Part shown: one piece after another, positions 12,359 through 20,249 of the stretch | Layout: each line of letters opens with the position of its first letter | How positions within the stretch are numbered: the stretch's first letter is position 1 | Virus record (IMG/VR): IMGVR_UViG_3300032736_000517 | Location: 1 to 20,444 of that record | DNA: 20,444 bases | Direction: 5' to 3' (one strand) | Source: a virus | Made by a program: the position numbers and the translations under genes | The notes under the pieces: model-generated | The model's database searches: none | Told to the model about the DNA's origin: nothing | Seen by the model: only the letters and a program-made list of their open reading frames with translations

Positions 12359-14695
12359 ATGCGCTTCTTCCTGCCGATCGACGCACCCGAGGGGGACGAC
12401 TTCTACAAGTCCGAGGACGCGGGCGGACTGCTCGACGTGGTCGAGCTGCCGCCCATGCTCGGGATGCTCCTGTGGATGGCGCAGGGCGGCGCCGACGTCG
12501 TGGCGAAGGGCGCCGGGCACAAGTACCTCAAGCGAATCCCGACCGGGAACCCGAAGCGCCCCTGGAAGTACATCTACCGGGTGGGCCAGGGCGGCGCGCT
12601 CCACGCCGAGGAGCACATGCAGGTGGGCGCGGCCTTCAAGGTCGCGAACGCGGGCAAGGAGGGGCACTTCCACGTGGTCGCCGCCGACGGGGACCACGTC
12701 ACCATCCGCCACGACGAGTCCGGCCACGAGGAGCGCGTCAGCCGGAAGGCCCTCGCGGCCATGATCCACTCCGAGCACGCCGAGGCCATCGGGGCGCACC
12801 GCGAGAAGCTGGGGCGGGACATCGCGACCGCCCGGAAGAAGGGGAGCGCGAAGCAGGCCAGCAGGCTCGAGGCGGAGGCGCGGCGCAACGAGTATCACGA
12901 GCACCTCGCCCACGCCGCCGCGCACGACGAGACCACCGGCTACAAGGAGCCGGATGGCTGGACCATGGGCAAGAAGGCCATCCCACCCCGCCACGTCCTC
13001 GGCGACCACCTCGACGAGGAGACCCGCGACTGGTCCGCCCAGGATCACCATGATGCCGCCGCTGGGCTGCGCAACCGGCACATGATCGCGGAGGTCACGG
13101 GCTCGGGGGTCGACCTCGACACGCTCACCAGCACGGGCGCGCAACACCCGGTCTTCGGCGGCGACGGAGAGGTCATCAGCGCCCCCGATGGGACCAAGTA
13201 CCGGCGCGGCATGAAGGTGTCCTACGGGCAGGACAAGGGGCGCCAGCAGTGGATCGCCGTCGGCGACAACCCGGTCGGGGCGCGTGGTCACACCCGCGCA
13301 GACCTCGAGCGGAAGCACGGCGCCGAGGGGTGGGGCGAGGCGAACGAGTCGAAGGGCGAGGCGCACGACCGCGTCGTGACGAAGATGAAGAACAGTCTGT
13401 GGGGAGCGGGGGCCGAGGACGTCGGCCGCGCCCTTCATCAGCACGTCACGGCCGACGCGCAGGGCAAGGCCTCGGGCCAGATCGCAGACGACAAGCACGG
13501 CCCGATCTCGATGGCCCACGCCGCCGACCTCATGGACGCCCACGAGCGGAACGCCAACCGGACCCGCAGCCGCTTCGACAACAAGCCGGTGGCGTGGGCG
13601 CCGCGGCTGACCGACGACCAGTTGGATCGCATCGTCACGGCCCGTGGCAACCCCGGGCTGTCCGACTCGTTCCACCGTGAGCTCGCCGCGCGGTGGGGCA
13701 AGGGTCTCGCGCACGGCGACCACGGCGACCACGGCGTGACCAAGGTGGGGTCCGACTGGCACGTCACGAAGGGTGAGGGTGAGCGGCGCACGAGCGTCAA
13801 CGCCAAGACCAAGGGCGAGGCGCTCCACGCGGCCGGCATGATGGCGCGAGGGGACAGCGAGGCCGAAGCCAACGCGGCGGTCATCTCGGGGCAGGCGAAG
13901 CGCGCCCTCGAGCTGCACGCGCACGCCAAGGAGATCGCCAAGCTCGGCGAGACGGCCGCGTCGCTCGATGGCATGGCGCAGGTCGCTGCGCCCAAGCCCG
14001 GTGCCTTCGCGGTGAAGCCGAAGGCCCACGCGACGCGCGAGTCCGCCGCCAGGCGGTTGTCGGGCTTCGCGTCCAAGGACCACCTCAACCGCGACAACCT
14101 GGGCCACTACAAGGTCGAGGGCGGCATGGCGACCGCCACGGACGGGTACCGCCTGGCGCGGGTCCCCGTGGCGGGAGACCACCGCGAGGGTGGCACCTAC
14201 CGCGCGTTCAAGCACCCCATGCTCGCCAACAGGGACGCGGGGAGCGAGGGCCGTGTCGACTTCCCGCACTACCAGGCCGTCACCAAGGACACGCAGCACC
14301 AGGACGACATCGACGCCGGGCACATGAAGCGCGTCGTCGGGGCGATTCAGGCGCATGCGGGGCCGGGCGCCAGCCTCACGATTCATCGGCGCGGCGGCAA
14401 GGTCTTCGCGTCGCACATCTCATCCGACCCGAAGTACGCCGATGGCGGCGCCCCGATGATTCCGCTCGGCGCCACGTCGGCACCGGATAGCGACGTCGCA
14501 GTCAACGCTCGCTACCTGGCGGACGCGGTCTCGGGCGCAAAGGGGACGGTGCGGCTGGGCATCGACCAGCCGCGCAAGAATCACTATGAGGTCCCGGTCA
14601 CTGTGCACCGCGAGGACGGCGAGAAGCACTGGGTGATGCCGTTGAACCCCTCGGCTCTCAAGGGCGGGCTGGCAGCCCTCCACCGCCGCGGCTGA
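12359..14695 (+). CDS. Large multidomain virion-region protein with C-terminal DnaN (sliding-clamp)-like domain
   Basis: The product has 778 residues, with the ATG three bases after the upstream stop. The N-terminal 75 residues include HKYLKRIPTGNPKRPWKYIY (54-73), a motif I associate with large phage head proteins. The middle (about 80-500) is helical, His-rich and charged. Around 460-495 (WHVTKGEGERRTS, KGEALHAAG) it resembles a small beta-beta-alpha DUF2188-like unit. Residues of about 565-765 look like a DNA polymerase III beta-clamp domain: GFASKDHL, then TDGYRLAR (594-601), FPHYQAV (635-641), NARYLADAV (716-724), and WVMPL (758-762). All are in DnaN order. I see no leader peptide and no membrane segment. 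A virion-delivered or DNA-bound role is possible. Alternatively the clamp fold may be reused structurally. It has no close spacing problem and appears intact. Confidence 0.7.
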   Translation: MRFFLPIDAPEGDDFYKSEDAGGLLDVVELPPMLGMLLWMAQGGADVVAKGAGHKYLKRIPTGNPKRPWKYIYRVGQGGALHAEEHMQVGAAFKVANAGKEGHFHVVAADGDHVTIRHDESGHEERVSRKALAAMIHSEHAEAIGAHREKLGRDIATARKKGSAKQASRLEAEARRNEYHEHLAHAAAHDETTGYKEPDGWTMGKKAIPPRHVLGDHLDEETRDWSAQDHHDAAAGLRNRHMIAEVTGSGVDLDTLTSTGAQHPVFGGDGEVISAPDGTKYRRGMKVSYGQDKGRQQWIAVGDNPVGARGHTRADLERKHGAEGWGEANESKGEAHDRVVTKMKNSLWGAGAEDVGRALHQHVTADAQGKASGQIADDKHGPISMAHAADLMDAHERNANRTRSRFDNKPVAWAPRLTDDQLDRIVTARGNPGLSDSFHRELAARWGKGLAHGDHGDHGVTKVGSDWHVTKGEGERRTSVNAKTKGEALHAAGMMARGDSEAEANAAVISGQAKRALELHAHAKEIAKLGETAASLDGMAQVAAPKPGAFAVKPKAHATRESAARRLSGFASKDHLNRDNLGHYKVEGGMATATDGYRLARVPVAGDHREGGTYRAFKHPMLANRDAGSEGRVDFPHYQAVTKDTQHQDDIDAGHMKRVVGAIQAHAGPGASLTIHRRGGKVFASHISSDPKYADGGAPMIPLGATSAPDSDVAVNARYLADAVSGAKGTVRLGIDQPRKNHYEVPVTVHREDGEKHWVMPLNPSALKGGLAALHRRG

Positions 14696-14746
14696 CGGCG
14701 TCCACGGTCAACATGGGACCACCAGACCCCGTGACAGAGGTTCAGT

Positions 14747-15751
14747 GTGCTGCTACGCTGGCAGCGCCTGACGCCCGGCTGGGTTGCGCCCGTGCTCGAG
14801 ATCGACAGCAACAACCTGAGCATGCTCCTCGACGTCGCAGGGATGGGCCCCGACGACCTGCGCAAGCGCTTCCAGCGCCTGATCATGGCGGCGCAGAGCG
14901 AGATGAAGCGCCAGGTTCGCAACGGGCTGAACACGACGGCGCGCGACTACATGGCCGCGATCCAGCCGGCGCGACTCGACCTCAACCCAGAGGACGGCAA
15001 GATGGCCGCCGCGATCGATCTGGTGGGCGGCCTGCCCAACATGATCGAGCACGGCGCCCCGCCATGGGATCTCCGCAACACGCTCCTCCGGCCTGGCACC
15101 CGCAAGCTCCGCGTGAGCAAGACGGGGCACTACTACCTGAGCGTCCGGTTTCGGCACTCCGATCCGACGACGGCCGGGCAGGTTGGGACCCCCGCCGGGC
15201 AGCAGCACTCCAAGGATGGACAGGGCCTGCTGAACCGCGGCTTCCGCGGCAGGATGGACGGCGACGACGCCCGGACGATGGGCCGGGCCGCCATCCGCGA
15301 GGCGCAGCAACTCGCCGCGACCCGGTCGGGCCCCGCCGGCACCGAGGACCAACGCCGGAGCCAGGACGCGCTGCGGAAGCTCGCTGCCAACTACGCCGCC
15401 AAGGGCAACAAGCGCTGGGCCGACAAGATGGTCACGGCCGCTTACAACGCCGCGCCGCGGGCGGTGCAGTACGGCGACCGCATCGAGGAAGGCCACGCGC
15501 CCATCCTGCGCGCCCGCCACGCGACCGATCTGTTCGCCGGCATGGTGCGCGAGACCAAGACCTACGAGAAGGCGACGCAGGCGCAGTACGCCACCTTCCG
15601 CACCATCAGCAACAACCCGAAGTCCTACCGCTACGACGACGAGGGCGGTTCGATGGAGCGCAACTGGACCCACCCCGGGTTCACCGCGCGCGGCTTCTTC
15701 TTCTCGACCATGCGCTGGGTCAACGACAACGGCGGGGCCTTCTTCCAGTGA
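14747..15751 (+). CDS. Neck/tail-completion-type virion protein
   Basis: The product has 334 residues from GTG at 14747, with AGAGG at 14736-14740. Residues of about 30-80 are helical (LRKRFQRLIMAAQSEMKRQ). A central segment mentions GHYYLSVRFRHSDP (about 128-141) and a Gly/Asn/Arg-rich basic part follows. The C-terminus holds LFAGMVRETKTY, then YATFRTISNNPKS and ERNWTHPGFTARGFF. This C-terminal pattern (helix, 'TFR-IS', 'W-HPG') is widespread in phage neck and tail-completion proteins just upstream of sheath genes. The role would be joining the tail to the head or capping the tail. The stop overlaps the next gene's GTG by four bases (GTGA). Confidence 0.65.
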   Translation: MLLRWQRLTPGWVAPVLEIDSNNLSMLLDVAGMGPDDLRKRFQRLIMAAQSEMKRQVRNGLNTTARDYMAAIQPARLDLNPEDGKMAAAIDLVGGLPNMIEHGAPPWDLRNTLLRPGTRKLRVSKTGHYYLSVRFRHSDPTTAGQVGTPAGQQHSKDGQGLLNRGFRGRMDGDDARTMGRAAIREAQQLAATRSGPAGTEDQRRSQDALRKLAANYAAKGNKRWADKMVTAAYNAAPRAVQYGDRIEEGHAPILRARHATDLFAGMVRETKTYEKATQAQYATFRTISNNPKSYRYDDEGGSMERNWTHPGFTARGFFFSTMRWVNDNGGAFFQ

Positions 15752-16476
15752 GCCGCGCCATGCACCAGGAAGCGCCGGCGTTCGCCGAGGGCGGCGCGCA
15801 GGCCTTCGGCGCCTTCGGCGCGGCGCGCCGGCTGGTGGTCATCGCCCTGCGCAACGGCGTCGAGCACTTCCAGTCGCACCCGCGGCTGTGGCGCCACCTG
15901 CTCGACGGCGTCCCCTCTGACCAGGTGGACCAGGTCGCGACCTACTTCGCCGCGACCCCCCCGGCCATCATCGCCGGCTACCCGCGCGCGCAGATGCGGA
16001 CCGACCAGATCGCGGTCATCAAGAGCGCCGAGGAGGCGGTCGACGAAGTGCTCGGCGACTTCGTCGGGTTCGGCGTCGACACCCTCGGCGCCTACGACGC
16101 GGGCGACGCGCTCGAGCTGCGCGGTGCGGTGCACCGCAAGCGCCTGCAGGTCATGGTCATCACGCGCCACCCCGACATCGCCGAGGTGCTCGACGCCTTC
16201 GTGGTCGCGACCCTGCGCGCGCACAGCGACTGGCTGGCCGAGCACGGCGTGCGGGACCTGTCCTACATGGGCGGCGGCGAGCTCGCGCCCGATCTGCGCT
16301 TCCTTCCGGCCGAGTGCTACGTCCAGGGCTCCGACTGGTCGTGCCTCGGCGTGGCGGCCCTGCCGCTGCCCACGTTGCGCCCCCCGCGGCGCCTGTGGGC
16401 CTTCCTCGAGACGGCCACCCCCGAGGGCATCACGCCCGGCGTGGAGGCCACCACCATCATCACGGGGGACACCTGA
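15748..16476 (+). CDS. Probable tail terminator or neck protein upstream of the sheath
   Basis: The product has 242 residues from GTG at 15748 (GTGA overlap); ATG at 15760 is an alternative. It shows helix-rich and strand-rich alternation. Notable segments are RLVVIALRNGVEHFQ, then AVIKSAEEAVDEVLGDFVG, DALELRGAVHRKRLQVMVITR, DIAEVLDAFVVATLRAHSDW and LSYMGGGELAPD. The run 'helix-(K/R)LQVMVI-helix' and position directly before a sheath gene match tail terminator or completion proteins. These end tube polymerisation and often contact the neck. No signature motif fixes this. The stop overlaps the sheath ATG by one base (TGATG). Confidence 0.6.
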   Translation: MSRAMHQEAPAFAEGGAQAFGAFGAARRLVVIALRNGVEHFQSHPRLWRHLLDGVPSDQVDQVATYFAATPPAIIAGYPRAQMRTDQIAVIKSAEEAVDEVLGDFVGFGVDTLGAYDAGDALELRGAVHRKRLQVMVITRHPDIAEVLDAFVVATLRAHSDWLAEHGVRDLSYMGGGELAPDLRFLPAECYVQGSDWSCLGVAALPLPTLRPPRRLWAFLETATPEGITPGVEATTIITGDT

Positions 16477-19040
16477 TGCCCGCGACCTCCTTCACCGGCC
16501 CGGCCGGCAGCGTCTCGCGACGCCCCGGCGTCCGCGGGCGCATCGACGCCAGCGCCCTCAACCGGGCCCCCGCCGGCCCTCGGCGCGTGGCCCTCATCGG
16601 CGAGGCCGAGGGCGGGGTCCCGATCACGGTGGTCGAGTCCGGCGCTCCCGCCGTGCGGCTGGCATCGAGCCCCGGCGGCGTGCGGGCCCTGTTCCGCGCC
16701 GGGGCGCTCCGGGTCGCCGGCACCCTGGCGTTCCGCGCCTCGCGTGACCCGCTGGTGCCCAACGCGCCGGCCGAGGTCCTGTTCTGCAAGGTCAACCCCG
16801 GCACCCGCGGCGTCGCCACGCTGCAGGGCCCGGGCGGCGACGCGCTGGTGGTGCGGAGCCGTGACTACGCGGAGTTCGCCAACCGCATGTCGATCGACCT
16901 GGACCCCGGAAGCATCACCGGGTTCAAGGCGATCATCCGCCTCGAGGACACGGTCGAGACGCTCGACGACATCGGCGGCGAGCCGGTGCTGACCCTGCGC
17001 TACCCGACGTCGGGCGACGCCAGCACGATGACGCTGACGAAGAACAGCACCGGCGTCAGCGCCACATTCACCTTCGCCCGCACGATCGGGTCGGTCGACA
17101 TCATCGAGGACGCGCACGTGGCGGGGCAGGTGGCCCGCGCCAAGAGCAACAACGCCTACGACACGCACCAGACCGTGACCGTATACGGCGTCTCGTCGCT
17201 CGACGTGCCCGTGCTCGACCGCATCCGGCTCAACGGCACCACGGTCGTCTCCGGCACCGTCGCCTTCAAGGCCATCACCGGCGTGCGCGTCGACGGCGCC
17301 ACGCGGGGCGAGGTCGCAGTCGACGAGCCGAGCCTGACCAACGTCGCGTTCGCGATCACCGCGACGCTGACCGCCTCGCACACGGCCGGCAACGCGGTGC
17401 GGGTCCTCAGCTCGAGCGCCGCCGACCTGGGCCAGCGGATCACGATCTACGGCGTCGACGCCGCCGGCCAGCGCATCAGCGAGGCCATGACCCTCGCGGG
17501 CGACGCGAACGTCGACGGGGCGAAGTCGTTCCAGAAGATCACCGCCGCGCGGCTCGACGCCGCCTGCGCCGGCAACGTGACCGTCAAGAGCGTGTCGGGC
17601 GACGTCGCATTCATCATCGCGGCCGGCTCACTGTCCGCCGGCACCGCCGTCGCCGGCGGCCTGCGCTTCTTCAACTCGATGCCCGTCGACGGCGCCATCA
17701 CGCTGGTCGCCGCGGGCGCGCCGGCCGGCGCCCCCTTCGCGGTGCTGCGCGGCCTGGACAAGAGCGGCGCCGCCGTCGCCGAGCGGGTCCTCATCACCGA
17801 CGCGCCCGCGACCACCACGACACTCTGGTCGCGGCTCGACCACCTCGAGATGGGGCTGATCGAGGAATCGCTGGCGCTCACCATGAGCGGGACCGCGCTG
17901 AGCGCCCCGGTCGCGAAGATCCCGACCGTCGCGGCCCTCGTGAGCTTCATCAACGGCAAGCCCGGATTCATCGCCGAGGTCGTCGCGCCGGACCCGTCCA
18001 TCCGCCTCGTCGCGGACCTGGACGCCGCCACCAGCCTCAACGTGCGCAGCAACGCCGACGTCGCTCTGCTGGCGGACCTGAAGGCGCTGGTCGACACCAT
18101 CAGCCAGCGGTCGGCCCTGCTGACGGCCGAGGCCGCCGGCGGGGCCGCGGGGCCGCCCTCGCACACGGACCAGGCGGTGTTCCTCGCCGGCGGCAGCGAG
18201 GGCACCACGCGCGCGAGCGACTGGCAGGCGGCCTTCGACGCGCTGCGCTCCTACGCCGACGTGATCATCGTCCCGCTGACCCAGGACGCGGCCGTCCACA
18301 CGCAGCTCGCCCGGCACCTGACCCAGATGGAGTCGGACACGGTCGGGGCCAACGCCCGACAGGGCTACGTCGGCCTGTCCACCATCCTGGACTTCGCCAG
18401 CCTCAAGTCGGCCGTGCGGGCCCTCAACAACCGCAACCTCGCCTCGGTCGCGCAGAGCCCCAAGGTCTACGACGACGCCAACGCCGCCGTCACCCTGGGG
18501 CCGCAGTACCTCGCGGTCATGGCGGCTGCGATGCAGGCCGGCAGCGGCTTCGCCGAGCCGCTGACGTGGAAGTCGCTCGACGTGCTCGCCCTCGAGCAGC
18601 ACGTGTCGTGGTCGCCCCTCGAGAACGTGGAGTCCGCCCTCGAGGCGGGCCTGATGTTCGCGCGCTGGGACGACGGGCGCGGGCAGTACCAGTGGGAGCG
18701 CGGCATCACGACCTACCGCGACACCAACCAGGTGTTCGGCGAGGTCAGCGCCAACGAGAGCGCCAACTTCTCGCGCAACCGCGCCGAGGCGGTCCTGAAC
18801 GCGATGATCGGCCGCCCGGGCTTCCGCGGGACCGCGAGCAGCATCCGGTCGCTGCTCATCGCGGAGCTGCAGCGGCAGGTCGAGGACGGCGTGATCGCCG
18901 CGTTCAGCGAGTCCAGCGTCGAGGTGCAGAACCTCGGCGACGGCTTCAACGCGCAGTACCAGGCCGCGCCGATCCTCCCCGTCAACTTCATCGGGCTCAC
19001 GGCCCGCATGGTCCCGCTCGCCTTCCTGGCGGCGGCGTAA
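16476..19040 (+). CDS. Contractile tail sheath protein with an inserted triple beta-module
   Basis: The product has 854 residues, well above the roughly 400-660 residues usual for sheaths. The N-terminal region (1-200) has RRVALIGEAEGGVP and VRALFRAGALR. The C-terminal part (about 595-854) has the conserved sheath end: ADVIIVPLTQDAAVH, LFARWDD-type strand, ITTYRDTNQ, RSLLIAELQRQ, VNFIGLTARMVPLAFL. In the middle are three related beta units near residues 210-305, 306-395 and 396-500. The first two each carry an 'I-Y-G' strand (V236-Y237-G238 and I324-Y325-G326), and the third has a weaker version at about V423-L424-R425-G426. These units would lie on the outer surface of the tail and could decorate it or bind host surfaces. 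The sheath polymerises around the tube and contracts for DNA injection. Confidence 0.85.
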   Translation: MPATSFTGPAGSVSRRPGVRGRIDASALNRAPAGPRRVALIGEAEGGVPITVVESGAPAVRLASSPGGVRALFRAGALRVAGTLAFRASRDPLVPNAPAEVLFCKVNPGTRGVATLQGPGGDALVVRSRDYAEFANRMSIDLDPGSITGFKAIIRLEDTVETLDDIGGEPVLTLRYPTSGDASTMTLTKNSTGVSATFTFARTIGSVDIIEDAHVAGQVARAKSNNAYDTHQTVTVYGVSSLDVPVLDRIRLNGTTVVSGTVAFKAITGVRVDGATRGEVAVDEPSLTNVAFAITATLTASHTAGNAVRVLSSSAADLGQRITIYGVDAAGQRISEAMTLAGDANVDGAKSFQKITAARLDAACAGNVTVKSVSGDVAFIIAAGSLSAGTAVAGGLRFFNSMPVDGAITLVAAGAPAGAPFAVLRGLDKSGAAVAERVLITDAPATTTTLWSRLDHLEMGLIEESLALTMSGTALSAPVAKIPTVAALVSFINGKPGFIAEVVAPDPSIRLVADLDAATSLNVRSNADVALLADLKALVDTISQRSALLTAEAAGGAAGPPSHTDQAVFLAGGSEGTTRASDWQAAFDALRSYADVIIVPLTQDAAVHTQLARHLTQMESDTVGANARQGYVGLSTILDFASLKSAVRALNNRNLASVAQSPKVYDDANAAVTLGPQYLAVMAAAMQAGSGFAEPLTWKSLDVLALEQHVSWSPLENVESALEAGLMFARWDDGRGQYQWERGITTYRDTNQVFGEVSANESANFSRNRAEAVLNAMIGRPGFRGTASSIRSLLIAELQRQVEDGVIAAFSESSVEVQNLGDGFNAQYQAAPILPVNFIGLTARMVPLAFLAAA

Positions 19041-19052
19041 GGAGTCGTCGGC

Positions 19053-19505
19053 ATGGCCGAGGCGAACGCGAACCAGGGGTACAACCGCCAGGGAATCGTG
19101 ACCGGGGCCAACGGCTTCCTCGAGCTGAACGGCCAGCCGGTCGCCTTCTGCCGCGGGATCAACTTCTCGTACTCGATCCAGTACGAGCCGATGGACGTCC
19201 TCGACAACATCGAGGTCGAGGAGTTCGTGCCCGTCGCCTACCGGGTGGACAGCCTGAGCGCGGAGCTGATCGACGCGATGGGCGAGACGCTCATCGGGCG
19301 CGGCATCCAGCCCCCGCAGGACCAGGTCGCCACCGTGCAGGAGTACACGCTGGTGCTGAAGGACCGCCCGCGCGACGCGGCCTTCGGCACTCTCGAGGGC
19401 GTGCGCTTCCAGAATCGTTCGCTCGGGTTCCGCAAGGGGCAGGTGACGGCCAGCAACATCGGCTTCGTCGCGAAGCGGTTCCGCGACCAGAGCGGGCGGG
19501 TCTGA
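19053..19505 (+). CDS. Tail tube protein
   Basis: The product has 150 residues; the ribosome binding site AAGGAG overlaps the sheath stop and the spacing to ATG is good. It directly follows the sheath gene, as in nearly all contractile-tailed phages. It has strands such as IVTGANGFLELNGQPVAFC, NFSYSIQYEPMDVL, EEFVPVAYRVDSLSAEL and YTLVLKD. That resembles the beta-barrel tail tube proteins of SPO1/Twort-like phages, which stack as hexameric rings inside the sheath. The size is normal. Tail tube and baseplate tube proteins are related, so a tube-like adaptor is the only serious alternative. Confidence 0.8.
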   Translation: MAEANANQGYNRQGIVTGANGFLELNGQPVAFCRGINFSYSIQYEPMDVLDNIEVEEFVPVAYRVDSLSAELIDAMGETLIGRGIQPPQDQVATVQEYTLVLKDRPRDAAFGTLEGVRFQNRSLGFRKGQVTASNIGFVAKRFRDQSGRV

Positions 19506-19507
19506 CG

Positions 19508-19981
19508 ATGGGCAGCCCCACCGCGGCCGACCTTCTGACGCTCGCCGAGGACCGCGCCGCCGCGATCGGCGCCGGGCCGGCGGCGGCCCCGGACATCGTC
19601 TCGCGCGAGCTGGACATCGAGGTCGCCTACCGCACCGGCAGCGGCGAGGTGCTGCGCGGCGTGTTCGGGTTCCGGGTCCCGTCGATCGCGGACCGTCGGC
19701 AGATCGGGCGCATCGCGGCGGCCCTGCGCGGCGGGGTCTCCCCCGAGGCGCTGAGCGAGGACGCCGCGAGCCTCTGCGAGATGGAGGCCTACCTGATGGT
19801 CTGCGTCCGGTCCTGGCCGGACTGGTGCCGCCAGGACCGCCCCGGGCACGAGCCGAGCTACAGCTTCGACGCGATCGAGGACCCGCGGGTGCTGCGCCAG
19901 GTCTACGAGGAGGCGGCGTCGCACCACGCTCGATTTCTCGACGCCGGCTGCGATCTCCGCGCGGGCCAGACGGCGGGCTGA
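19508..19981 (+). CDS. Tail assembly chaperone, upstream frame (G-like)
   Basis: The product has 157 residues; the ATG begins two bases after the tube stop. It is mixed helical with a strand pair near residues 38-58 (LDIEVAYRTGSGEVLRGVFGF). A central helix (RRQIGRIAAALRGG), an acidic helix (EALSEDAASLCEMEAYLMV) and RSWPDW follow. The C-terminal helix is DPRVLRQVYEEAASHHARF. This layout and the position between tube and tape measure match tail assembly chaperones, which bind the tape measure during tail assembly and are not in the virion. Such genes typically give a longer fusion product by ribosomal frameshifting into an overlapping frame, and a suitable frame is open here (see the downstream entry). 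Confidence 0.75.
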   Translation: MGSPTAADLLTLAEDRAAAIGAGPAAAPDIVSRELDIEVAYRTGSGEVLRGVFGFRVPSIADRRQIGRIAAALRGGVSPEALSEDAASLCEMEAYLMVCVRSWPDWCRQDRPGHEPSYSFDAIEDPRVLRQVYEEAASHHARFLDAGCDLRAGQTAG

Positions 19982-20054
19982 AGCCCCGTCCGTCGAGGAT
20001 CTCGCGCGCTGGACGTGGGAGTCCCGATTCGAGCGCCCGAGCCGCGGGTGCTCG

Positions 20055-20249
20055 ATGTTCGAGAGCGAGCCGCCCGAGGTGCACCTCGAGGACTGGGAGG
20101 CGTGGATGCTGCGGGGCCAGGTCGAGCGAGGGGCGCGCATCGGCCGGTCGCACGAGGCCGACGCCGCCGAGGCCGACATGCGGGCCGCCGCTGCGCGCGG
20201 CGAGGACCCCTTCGCCGGGTACGTGCCATCCGAGATCGGTGAGCCCTGA
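20055..20249 (+). CDS. Tail assembly chaperone, downstream frame (T-like), probably expressed by +1 or -2 frameshift
   Basis: An ATG-initiated reading gives 64 residues (MFESEPPEVHLEDWEAWMLR and on to a TGA at 20247-20249). However, the same frame is open from 19797, so about 150 residues could be read. The sequence between the upstream gene's stop and this ATG also looks coding (SVEDLARWTWESRFERPSRG). No ribosome binding site precedes the ATG. This strongly suggests the frame is the C-terminal part of a G-T type fusion, entered from the upstream frame by a +1 or -2 slip. The stop overlaps the ATG of the next gene by one base. Which start is used cannot be settled from sequence alone. Confidence 0.6.
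   Translation: MFESEPPEVHLEDWEAWMLRGQVERGARIGRSHEADAAEADMRAAAARGEDPFAGYVPSEIGEP

Noticed and set aside
11459-14416. A 985-residue open frame on the minus strand
   Set aside because: It covers the neck and clamp-like genes, whose + strand reading has recognisable motifs. The minus frame is rich in Arg, Val, His and Gly with no domain pattern, typical of a shadow frame in GC-rich DNA.
17628-20153. An 841-residue open frame on the minus strand
   Set aside because: It lies antisense to sheath, tube and chaperone, all of which have strong + strand support. It has no start context or domain motif.
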